Assembly (NCBI RefSeq): GCF_030036535.1
Contig: NZ_CP080387.1
Span: 1,674,001 to 1,738,000, forward strand
Length of the DNA stretch: 64,000 nucleotides
Source of the DNA: Agrobacterium cucumeris
GTDB lineage: Bacteria; Pseudomonadota; Alphaproteobacteria; Rhizobiales; Rhizobiaceae
Direction: 5' to 3'
Positions 55,000-64,000 of the stretch are shown here, in pieces; position 1 is the first letter of the stretch; every line of letters starts with the position of its first letter. The notes beneath the pieces were generated by a model, which was not told where the DNA came from, did not search any database, and saw nothing but the letters and a program-made list of their open reading frames with translations. The position numbers were made by a program, and so were the translations under genes.

Positions 55000-55392
55000 A
55001 TGACCGAGCAGACCATCAAACCGACCGGCGAGCTGACGCTCAGGACGCTTGCCATGCCGGCCGACGCCAATCCCGCCGGTGATATTTTCGGCGGCTGGGT
55101 CATGTCGCAGATGGACTTGGCAAGCGGCATCCGCGCAGCGGAACGCTCACGCTGTCGCGTGGTCACGGCGGCGGTCAAGGAAATGGCTTTCGAACTGCCG
55201 GTGAAGATCGGCGATACGCTGTCCATCTATACCGATATCGCCCGCGTCGGCCGCACCTCCATCACATTGACGGTTGAAGCCTGGGCACAGCGGTCGCGTT
55301 TCGACAAGCTGGAAAAGGTCACCGCCGGCACCTTCATCATGGTGGCGATGGACGAAAACGGGCAGCCGACGCCCATTCCTCCGGGGGAGTAG
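55000..55392 (+). CDS. Acyl-CoA thioesterase, YciA/BfiT hotdog family
   Basis: This 130-residue protein has a hotdog fold. The catalytic region is NPAGDIFGGWVMSQMDLASG, where Asn/Gly/Asp and the helix are typical of YciA-type thioesterases, followed by VKIGDTLSIYTDIARVGRTS and a terminal strand. It cleaves acyl-CoA to the acid and CoA; chain-length preference is unknown. It is followed five bases later by a membrane protein gene. Confidence 0.92.
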   Translation: MTEQTIKPTGELTLRTLAMPADANPAGDIFGGWVMSQMDLASGIRAAERSRCRVVTAAVKEMAFELPVKIGDTLSIYTDIARVGRTSITLTVEAWAQRSRFDKLEKVTAGTFIMVAMDENGQPTPIPPGE

Positions 55393-55397
55393 GCACG

Positions 55398-55991
55398 ATG
55401 GAGGCCGCCGTCAACGCCGCGGAAGCCTATTCGCACATCCGTGCCGTCATGGGCATGGTGGTCGGCCTCAGCCTCGCCCGCCTGCTGACCGGCCTTGCCG
55501 GTTTCGTGCAACACCCAAAGAAGGAACGCATCTATCCGCTGCATCTCGGCTGGGTGGCGTTCCTGTTTCTGATGCTGGTGCATTTCTGGTGGTGGGAACA
55601 CCGGCTTTCCGCCACCGGCCACGTGCTGGGCTTCGGCGCTTTCCTGTTCCTCATCCTGTTCTGCTCGCTGTTTTATTTCCTCTGCGTGCTGCTGTTTCCC
55701 ACCGACATGAAGGAATACAAGGGATATGAGGACTACTTCTTTTCCCGCAAAAGCTGGTTCTTCGGTTTTCTGGCAGCGCTTTTCGTCACCGATGTCGGTG
55801 ACACGCTGCTGAAGGGACAGGACTATCTTGCAACGCTCGGCCCGGAATATCTCATCCGTACCGCCATTTACGTCGTTCTTTTCACATCCGCCGCCTTCAT
55901 CGGCAACCGCCGCTTCCACCGGTTCCTCGTCATCTTCGCATTGATCTACCAGATCGCCTGGATTTTCCGCACCTACGACCTGCTGGCCTGA
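55398..55991 (+). CDS. Conserved hypothetical membrane protein
   Basis: This 197-residue protein has about five or six membrane helices, beginning MEAAVNAAEAYSHIRAVMGM with VVGLSLARLLTGLAGFVQHP as the first. Aromatic-rich segments (HFWWWEHRL, FYFLCVLLFPTDMKEYKGYE) lie at membrane edges. The ATG at 55398 is five bases after the thioesterase stop, so both are probably on one message. I recognise no named family and infer no function. Confidence 0.8.
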   Translation: MEAAVNAAEAYSHIRAVMGMVVGLSLARLLTGLAGFVQHPKKERIYPLHLGWVAFLFLMLVHFWWWEHRLSATGHVLGFGAFLFLILFCSLFYFLCVLLFPTDMKEYKGYEDYFFSRKSWFFGFLAALFVTDVGDTLLKGQDYLATLGPEYLIRTAIYVVLFTSAAFIGNRRFHRFLVIFALIYQIAWIFRTYDLLA

Positions 55992-56061
55992 AGACCGTAA
56001 CGTCCTGATGCCGTCATTGTGTCGCGGTGACATTTCGCCGCGATTATGGCATTCCGGCCTT

Positions 56062-56463
56062 ATGGGACATATTCGCAGGATCATGCAGGACAGAAGCTCG
56101 GCTGGCGCCATCGCCACGCTGGCCGTCCTGCTTTTCCTCCTGCAGGGTCTCGCCAACGGCCTGACCAGCGGCAACATGGCCATGGCCGCGCTTGCGGCAG
56201 ATGAGGTCATCTGTTCCAGCCACATGCCCGAAGGGCCCGCAAAGCAGGACCCGGCGGGCAAAATTGCCGCCGACTGCTGCGGAACGCTGTGCCGGCTGGC
56301 ATCGGCCACCATTGCCACTCTTCCGGTCACACCTGTCGAACGCGCAGACAGTGTCGTTACGACGGACGAAGTCGCCTTTTTGAACTTCGATGCGGCATTG
56401 CCGCCATCGCCGCCCAATCTGGAATCACGCCCCCGCGCACCGCCCGCCCCTCCGCAGAACTGA
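56062..56463 (+). CDS. DUF2946-like small membrane-anchored protein
   Basis: About 133 residues. A single N-terminal hydrophobic helix (SAGAIATLAVLLFLLQGLAN) is followed by a segment with Cys/His (EVICSSHMPEG, then ADCCGTLCRLASA) that could bind metal, and a Pro-rich end (PPSPPNLESRPRAPPAPP). This resembles DUF2946 proteins found beside copper or heme uptake genes. The start is uncertain: ATG at 56062 or 56083, neither with an ideal ribosome binding site. It precedes the PepSY gene by 45 bases. Confidence 0.65.
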   Translation: MGHIRRIMQDRSSAGAIATLAVLLFLLQGLANGLTSGNMAMAALAADEVICSSHMPEGPAKQDPAGKIAADCCGTLCRLASATIATLPVTPVERADSVVTTDEVAFLNFDAALPPSPPNLESRPRAPPAPPQN

Positions 56464-56508
56464 AACACGCCCGGCTTGCCGGAAATCACTCTTCCTGCGG
56501 AGACATCC

Positions 56509-57873
56509 ATGTCCGTTACGACCTCTTTCGAGGGCGAGCGCGCGCCTGCGCATTCCTCGTCCATCAATCTTTACCGCGCCGTGTGGCGCTGGCATTTCTA
56601 TGCCGGTCTCTTCGTCCTGCCCTTCATGATATCGCTCGCCGTCACCGGCGCCCTTTATCTTTTCCGGGACGAATTCGATAACCTCATCCATTCGGATTTG
56701 AAGCGGATAGAGGTGGTGCAAAACGCACCGAAAGCACTGCCTTCCGAAATTGTTGCCGCTGCACTTGCTGCGGTTCCAGGCACTGCCGTCAAATATACGA
56801 CCCCGGCCGATCCCGGCGCGTCGACGGAAATCACCGTCAATACGGCGGATGGCAAGCGCGCCGTCTACGTCAATCCCCATACGGCTGAGGTTGCCGGCTC
56901 CCTGCCGGATCGCGGCACCGTCATGTGGACGATCCGCTACCTCCACAGCCTAAAATATTTCGGTGCCTATGCCCGCTACCTGATCGAGATCGCCGCCGGC
57001 TGGTCCATCCTGCTCGTCGCCACCGGTATCTATCTCTGGTGGCCGCGAAAACAGACGGGCGGTGTCGTAACGGTGCGCGGTACGCCGAAAAAGCGGGTCT
57101 TCTGGCGTGATACCCATGCCGTCACCGGCATCTTCGTCGGCTTTTTCATCGTCTTCCTCGCCGTCACCGGCATGCCGTGGTCGGGCGTCTGGGGCGCGAA
57201 GGTCAATGAATGGGCAAATGGCAGCAATTTCGGATATCCGGCCGGCGTCCGCACCGATGTCCCGATGTCCGGTGACCATCTCGATCACGTGGCCAAAACA
57301 AGCTGGTCGCTGGAACAGGCACAAATTCCCGAATCCAGTGCGTCCGGCACCGGCCAACCGATCGGGATCGATGCGGCCATGGCGCGTTTCGACGCCTTGG
57401 GCCTCGCTGCCGGTTACGCCGTCGCACTGCCCACCAAATCTTCCGGGGTCTATAGCGGCTCCGCCTATCCTGACGATCTGACGCAGCAACGCGTCGTCCA
57501 CCTCGATCAATATAGCGGCGAGCCGCTGATCGATATGAGTTACGCCGACTACGGCCCGCTCGGCAAAGCGCTCGAATGGGGCATCAACGTGCATCTGGGT
57601 CAGCAATACGGGGTCGTAAATCAGATCGTGCTTTTGGCAGCCTGCATCGGCATTGTGCTGCTAGCCGTCTCCGCCGGTATCATGTGGTGGAAACGCCGCC
57701 CGCAAGGCTCGCTCGGCGTTCCGCCCCTGCCGCAGGAAAAACGTGTGCTGCGCGGGCTCCTCGCTGTACTCGCCATCGGCGGCATCCTTTTCCCGCTGGT
57801 GGGCGCGAGCCTGCTGGTGATGCTGGCGCTGGATCTGATCGTGCAGTCTCGCCAGAAGCGGCGGGCCGGTTAA
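56509..57873 (+). CDS. PepSY-associated transmembrane protein (PiuB-like)
   Basis: This 454-residue inner-membrane protein starts at 56509 with CGGAGA seven bases ahead. Four membrane helices carry the PepSY-TM pattern: RAVWRWHFYAGLFVLPFMIS at the start, WTIRYLHSLKYFGAYARYLI then the IYLWWPRK motif, FWRDTHAVTGIFVGFFIVFL, and a C-terminal VSAGIMWWKRRPQG helix. Periplasmic PepSY-like domains lie between. Conserved histidines in the helices suggest heme-linked electron transfer, and relatives act in ferric-siderophore or copper reduction at the inner membrane; that role is inferred. Confidence 0.9.
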   Translation: MSVTTSFEGERAPAHSSSINLYRAVWRWHFYAGLFVLPFMISLAVTGALYLFRDEFDNLIHSDLKRIEVVQNAPKALPSEIVAAALAAVPGTAVKYTTPADPGASTEITVNTADGKRAVYVNPHTAEVAGSLPDRGTVMWTIRYLHSLKYFGAYARYLIEIAAGWSILLVATGIYLWWPRKQTGGVVTVRGTPKKRVFWRDTHAVTGIFVGFFIVFLAVTGMPWSGVWGAKVNEWANGSNFGYPAGVRTDVPMSGDHLDHVAKTSWSLEQAQIPESSASGTGQPIGIDAAMARFDALGLAAGYAVALPTKSSGVYSGSAYPDDLTQQRVVHLDQYSGEPLIDMSYADYGPLGKALEWGINVHLGQQYGVVNQIVLLAACIGIVLLAVSAGIMWWKRRPQGSLGVPPLPQEKRVLRGLLAVLAIGGILFPLVGASLLVMLALDLIVQSRQKRRAG

Positions 57874-57891
57874 AAGGCATCCTCTAAAATG

Positions 57892-57923
57892 AAAACAGCC
57901 GGGCGAAAATCCCGGCTGTTTCC
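57892..57923. terminator. Terminator between the PepSY and NTF2-like genes
   Basis: Stem AAACAGCCGGG/CCCGGCTGTTT with a six-base loop lies 19 bases past the PepSY stop and 24 bases past the convergent NTF2-like stop. The T-run is short, so moderate bidirectional activity is expected. Confidence 0.7.
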
Positions 57924-57946
57924 CTCGTTATTGACGAAAGTCTGAC

Positions 57947-58423
57947 TTAGAACATCGTATTGTTGTTCGCCGCCGTCTCGGGCACCGGCTGGATCACATC
58001 CCAATGCTCGGTGATCTTGCCATCCGTGACGCGGAAGATGTCGACGATGGCCGTGCCACGATCGCCCTCTTTTTCGGTCGAATGAATATGCAGATAGACA
58101 AGATCGCCATCCGTTGCGCTGCGGACGATGCGCGCTCTGGACTGCGGATTTTCCTTGAAGAACCCCGTGAAGTAATCGACAAACGGCTTCTTGCCGTCAG
58201 GCACATTGGGGTTGTGCTGCTTGTAGCTGTCGACGACAACGGCAGCGCCCTTCTCCACCTCGTGCTTGTTGAAGACGGTGTCGTAAAATTCGATCACCAG
58301 CTTGCGCTTGGCTTCTTCCTGAGCCAGATCGCGATTTGCGGTTTGCGCCAGAACCGGTGCGGCCACCAAAGCGGGCACGAGCGCGAAAGCGGCAATGGCA
58401 AGACGGCGTGTTACGAAATTCAT
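57947..58423 (-). CDS. Secreted SnoaL/NTF2-like protein
   Basis: This 158-residue protein has a signal peptide (MNFVTRRLAIAAFALVPALV, cleavage near LAQ). The mature domain is the alpha+beta cone of the SnoaL-like/NTF2 superfamily: VIEFYDTVFNKHEVEKGAAV, then YKQHNPNVPDGKKPFVDYFT and DIFRVTDGKITEHWDVIQPV. These are often ester-cyclase-like or ligand-binding proteins; no catalytic assignment is possible. It lies 12 bases downstream of the oxidoreductase gene and is likely in the same HxlR-controlled unit. Confidence 0.85.
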   Translation of the reverse strand: MNFVTRRLAIAAFALVPALVAAPVLAQTANRDLAQEEAKRKLVIEFYDTVFNKHEVEKGAAVVVDSYKQHNPNVPDGKKPFVDYFTGFFKENPQSRARIVRSATDGDLVYLHIHSTEKEGDRGTAIVDIFRVTDGKITEHWDVIQPVPETAANNNTMF

Positions 58424-58435
58424 GGGTGATACCTC

Positions 58436-59047
58436 TCAATAACCGACGGTGAAACGCTGGCGGGAATGCTGCGGCTTCTCGATTTCATCGACAAGCGCGA
58501 TGGCATAATCTTCGAAGGAAATACGGCTGCCTTCGTCATTGCTGAGCAGGCTGTCCTTGCCGATCCGGAATTTGCCGGTTCTTTCCCCCGGCACAAATTC
58601 GGCTGAGGGTGACAGGAAGGTCCAGTCGAGCTGCTTTTCCTCTTTCAACAGATCCAGGAATTCCGCACCCTTCGTCGCCTCGGCCTTGTAGGCGGCCGGG
58701 AAATCCGGAAGATCAACCACACGCTGGCCGGGCGCAATTTCAAGGCTGCCGGCACCGCCGACCACGAGATAACGCTGAACGCCGGAAGCACGCACGGCCT
58801 CGATGAGCTTCAGGGGATCGCTGGCAGTGAAGTGCACCGAGCTTATCACAGCATCGTGACCCCTAAGCAGCTCAGAAAGCCCCACCTGATCGAAGACGTC
58901 GCCCTTTTTGGCCACCACATTCGGCAGGCTGGCGATCTTCTCAGGAGCGCGGGCAATCGCCGTTACCTGATGCCCCCGGTCCGAAAGTTCCTTCAAAATG
59001 CGGGAGCCGGCATTGCCGGAAGCGCCGACGAGCGCGATTTTTGCCAT
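58436..59047 (-). CDS. NAD(P)-binding oxidoreductase (NmrA/YwnB-like atypical SDR)
   Basis: This 203-residue protein has a Rossmann fold with the dinucleotide motif LVGASGNAGSRIL at the N-terminus. It also has RAPEKIASLPNVVAKKGDVF, SGVQRYLVVGGAGSLEIAPG and the C-terminal RISFEDYAIALVDEIEKPQH, as in small NAD(P)H-binding proteins of the NmrA type. The standard YxxxK catalytic pair is not evident, so it may be a flavin/quinone reductase-like or regulatory protein. It is divergent from an hxlR gene; a perfect inverted repeat lies 29 bases upstream of its ATG. Confidence 0.9.
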   Translation of the reverse strand: MAKIALVGASGNAGSRILKELSDRGHQVTAIARAPEKIASLPNVVAKKGDVFDQVGLSELLRGHDAVISSVHFTASDPLKLIEAVRASGVQRYLVVGGAGSLEIAPGQRVVDLPDFPAAYKAEATKGAEFLDLLKEEKQLDWTFLSPSAEFVPGERTGKFRIGKDSLLSNDEGSRISFEDYAIALVDEIEKPQHSRQRFTVGY

Positions 59048-59076
59048 GGCTTCTGTCCTTTCGTCACAATCGTTAT

Positions 59077-59095
59077 CGGTCTAGATAATAGACCG
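59077..59095. promoter_or_regulatory. Candidate HxlR operator
   Basis: Perfect 7-bp inverted repeat CGGTCTA-GATAA-TAGACCG in the 157-base divergent region between the oxidoreductase and hxlR-type genes. Its position, 29 bases before the oxidoreductase ATG, suits a repressor site. Winged-helix HxlR dimers bind inverted repeats of this size. Confidence 0.6.
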
Positions 59096-59204
59096 CGAAA
59101 GAGAGCTATGATATCGCAACCATAGCCGCAAGAAGTCAGCGGCGGCTGATCTGGTCACATGGCGATGACCTTGATGAGTGAAAAAGGGCAAGGGGTAGGA
59201 AACA

Positions 59205-59588
59205 GTGTCGGACACGCAAACAAAGGAAATCTTCACCTTCGAGCAACCGTGCCCGATCCGTGACGTACTGGATCGCATCGGCGATCAGTGGAGCCTGCTG
59301 GTTCTGGAAGCCCTGCAGGGCGGCGTGCTACGCTTCAACGAACTGAACCGCAGGATCGACGATATTTCCAAGCAGATGCTGTCGCGCACGCTGAAGCGGC
59401 TGGAAGAAGACGGCTTCATCCGCCGCACGCTTTATGCCGAAGTGCCGCCGCGGGTGGAATATGAACTCACCAATCTCGGCCGCTCGTTTCTGGTGCCGAT
59501 GCAATTGCTGGTGCAATGGGCCGACGAGAACCACGTTCGTATCTGCAAGGCGCGCCTGCAATATTCCGAAAACGACAATCGCGGCTGA
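59205..59588 (+). CDS. HxlR-family transcriptional regulator
   Basis: This 127-residue winged-helix protein starts with GTG at 59205 behind AGGA. The family core is DVLDRIGDQWSLLVLEALQG, then FNELNRRIDDISKQMLSRTL and EVPPRVEYELTNLGRSFLVP. Cys16 in FEQPCPIRDVL lies just before the first helix, the position of the redox-sensing cysteine in the Bacillus YodB/HypR and QorR group; a second Cys is near the C-terminus (HVRICKARLQ). It is divergent from the oxidoreductase and NTF2-like genes, which it probably represses. The signal, perhaps thiol-reactive electrophiles, is inferred. Confidence 0.93.
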   Translation: MSDTQTKEIFTFEQPCPIRDVLDRIGDQWSLLVLEALQGGVLRFNELNRRIDDISKQMLSRTLKRLEEDGFIRRTLYAEVPPRVEYELTNLGRSFLVPMQLLVQWADENHVRICKARLQYSENDNRG

Positions 59589-59625
59589 TCCACTGCCGGC
59601 ACGGGCCGGGTCTCAAACCCCATAC

Positions 59626-60087
59626 CTAGGCCAGACGATAGACCTTGCAGACCAGCCCTTCCGGCTGACGATAGGTCGTGAAGCCTATCGCCTCGTAATA
59701 ATTCTGCCCGAGCCTGTTATCCGCGCCGATGCTGGCATCGATATTTTTCAGGCCGCGAGCCTCCGCCGCCTTTCGGGTAGCCGTAAAAAGCGCGGACCCC
59801 ACGCCCCTTCGCGCCGCATGCGGGCTGACATGGGTGCCGATGATACCCCAGCCTTCCGCCACGCCGTAGGGATTGTCCGCCCGCGCGTAACGCAGCGACT
59901 GGAAGCCCAGAATACGCCCGTCCCCGTCCTCGGCGACCGAACACTCGATACGGTCTGCATGCCGGATGTAATTTTCCAGCACCGCAACGATATCAGTCGG
60001 CGCCTTTCGGAGGCCTGCCGAGAATATCTCGTTCTGGACCGCCGCCATGCCAGCCGCATCATCGTCTCTCGCAGGCCGTATCTTCAT
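59626..60087 (-). CDS. GNAT-family N-acetyltransferase
   Basis: About 153 residues. The GNAT fold is shown by the N-terminal MKIRPARDDDAAGMAAVQNE, the acetyl-CoA-binding segment VSPHAARRGVGSALFTATRK (R/Q-x-x-G-x-G/A) and the closing YYEAIGFTTYRQPEGLVCKV. The ATG at 60087 is preferred over a TTG one codon earlier. The likeness is to the phosphinothricin-acetyltransferase-like subgroup, but substrate is undetermined. It lies downstream of the convergent hxlR gene. Confidence 0.92.
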   Translation of the reverse strand: MKIRPARDDDAAGMAAVQNEIFSAGLRKAPTDIVAVLENYIRHADRIECSVAEDGDGRILGFQSLRYARADNPYGVAEGWGIIGTHVSPHAARRGVGSALFTATRKAAEARGLKNIDASIGADNRLGQNYYEAIGFTTYRQPEGLVCKVYRLA

Positions 60088-60154
60088 CAATGTATCAACC
60101 TCTCAGATTGCGACTGCTGGCATATGGTCCCGGACCGGAGCCTCACCATGCGGA

Positions 60155-60508
60155 TCAGGACCGGAAAATGAAGGAAGCCCCAAAAGCGATCAAAGCAAAG
60201 CCGATCACATGATTGATGGTGATGCTCTCCTTCAGCCAGAAGATCGAGAACAGCGCGAAGACCGCAAGCGTGATGACTTCCTGGATGGTCTTGAGCTGCG
60301 CCGTGGAATAGACCTCCGAGCCGATACGGTTCGCCGGCACGGCGAGCATATATTCGAAGAACGCGATGCCCCAGCTCGCGATGATCGCCAGGAAGAGCGC
60401 GCTGCCCTTGTGCTTGAGGTGGCCATACCAGGCGAAAGTCATGAAAACATTTGAGGCGACGAGCATTAGGACAGGCCAGATGTGGGCGGGACTGATCGAG
60501 AACGGCAT
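60155..60508 (-). CDS. DUF486/DMT-family membrane protein
   Basis: This 117-residue protein has four membrane helices, typical of DUF486: PVLMLVASNVFMTFAWYGHL, then ASWGIAFFEYMLAVPANRIG, AQLKTIQEVITLAVFALFSI and a final HVIGFALIAFGASFIFRS. DUF486 proteins belong to the drug/metabolite transporter superfamily and resemble small multidrug-resistance proteins; no transport substrate is known. It lies upstream of the GNAT gene on the same strand with 67 bases between. Confidence 0.9.
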   Translation of the reverse strand: MPFSISPAHIWPVLMLVASNVFMTFAWYGHLKHKGSALFLAIIASWGIAFFEYMLAVPANRIGSEVYSTAQLKTIQEVITLAVFALFSIFWLKESITINHVIGFALIAFGASFIFRS

Positions 60509-60764
60509 GATGGTTCCTGAAAATAGGGAGGGATGTCATGAAAGGCAGTTTGAAAACGCAACCATCATTCTGCCGGTAGAGATTTGCTCTAGCGCATCGC
60601 AGCGAAAACCGGAATCGATTTTCAACAGGTTTCGATAAAGCTGCATTCAGCCGCTATGCAACGCATCCGCCTGAATTTTGTTCCGGATGCTTCGTTTCCT
60701 TTTTGTACTCATTTTTTCACGGCCTCCCCTTCCCTTTGCGCGTGACTCCCTCCATATTTCGCGC

Positions 60765-63737
<2,973 letters not shown>

Positions 63738-63915
63738 TGCGCAACGATCAATCAGGCGGGTGGCGATAGATTTGCCCCCGCTTCAGCGTTGTGCGTGGCA
63801 GAACAGCTTCCGATCATAGCCGAAGTAGTTCCAATATAGGTTCACGGCCGCTTTACGTCCGGAAATGCGTAAAACACAAAGCACGTCGAGCGCCTCCGTT
63901 TAACCGGATACTGTT

Positions 63916-64000
63916 CTAACCTTCGCAGCGGCTGACCCGCGTCGCAATCTGCGCTGCTCCAAACACCTTCACCAGATCCGCATCGATGGACATCGGAATG
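63916..64000 (-). CDS. 3' end of an unidentified gene (cut by window edge)
   Basis: The minus strand is open from the window edge to a TAG at 63916-63918, giving the last 27 residues, ending SIDADLVKVFGAAQIATRVS plus RCEG. Codon use is ordinary. Too short to assign. The 178 bases between the uvrB stop and this stop hold no clear terminator. Confidence 0.35.
   Translation of the reverse strand, partial: IPMSIDADLVKVFGAAQIATRVSRCEG

Overview
This window reads as chromosomal DNA of an alphaproteobacterium of the Rhizobiaceae, most likely Agrobacterium. The inference rests on several things: EF-Tu, RpoB/RpoC and ribosomal proteins of alphaproteobacterial type; the short-form adk directly after secY with no rpmJ between; a very long UvrB with N- and C-terminal extensions; rhizobial families such as DUF1883 and BA14K; and rhizobial-style palindromic intergenic repeats. 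No plasmid, phage, transposase, CRISPR or toxin-antitoxin signature was seen.

Layout. (1) 1-12 kb is mixed metabolism and envelope: the 5' part of a chemotaxis receptor, DUF1883, a degP-like protease coupled to rarA, a LprI-type protein, a serine hydrolase, a mosaic palindromic repeat, ilvD, the msrPQ periplasmic methionine-sulfoxide repair pair, and two membrane proteins (DUF2809, DUF817). (2) 12-31.9 kb, all minus strand, is the ribosomal supercluster. In transcription order it is rpsL-rpsG-fusA-tuf, then the S10 set (rpsJ to rpsQ), the spc set (rplN to secY-adk) and the alpha set (rpsM-rpsK-rpoA-rplQ). (3) 32.3-34.2 kb is a plus-strand islet (a small acidic protein, a VOC protein, a LuxR-type regulator) separating rpsL from rpoC. 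(4) 34.3-46.8 kb, minus strand, is tRNA-Trp-secE-nusG-rplK-rplA-rplJ-rplL-rpoB-rpoC. (5) 46.9-53.8 kb holds a plus-strand histidine phosphatase, a second tuf gene identical to the first, and a block of envelope genes (TerC, MliC, a duplicated-motif secreted protein, BA14K, two very small membrane proteins, a hydrolase), ending at tRNA-Gly and tRNA-Tyr. (6) 54-64 kb has rlmB, a thioesterase, a PepSY/DUF2946 pair, an HxlR-controlled redox cluster, a GNAT, a DUF486 protein and uvrB; the 3' end of an unidentified gene enters at the right edge.

How it fits together. The minus-strand tRNA-Tyr, tRNA-Gly, tuf, tRNA-Trp, secE, nusG, rplKAJL, rpoBC, rpsL-rpsG-fusA-tuf, S10, spc, alpha order is the ancestral translation/transcription supercluster. 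It is cut in three places by genes that are mostly on the plus strand. Candidate promoters (TTG-type -35, 17-bp spacer, mostly TAAA-type -10) precede the alpha set, secY, the S10 set, the str set, tRNA-Trp and the second tuf. Stem-loops sit at several cistron junctions, including a terminator-like one at the S10/spc boundary.

I found no clearly new multi-gene system. The observations most worth pursuing are the palindromic repeat that appears to be translated inside the UvrB tail, the broken ancestral cluster, the HxlR locus with a perfect 7-bp inverted repeat and a lone N-terminal cysteine in the regulator, the paired leader stem-loops ahead of rpsL and rpsJ, and the small membrane proteins at 50-51 kb.
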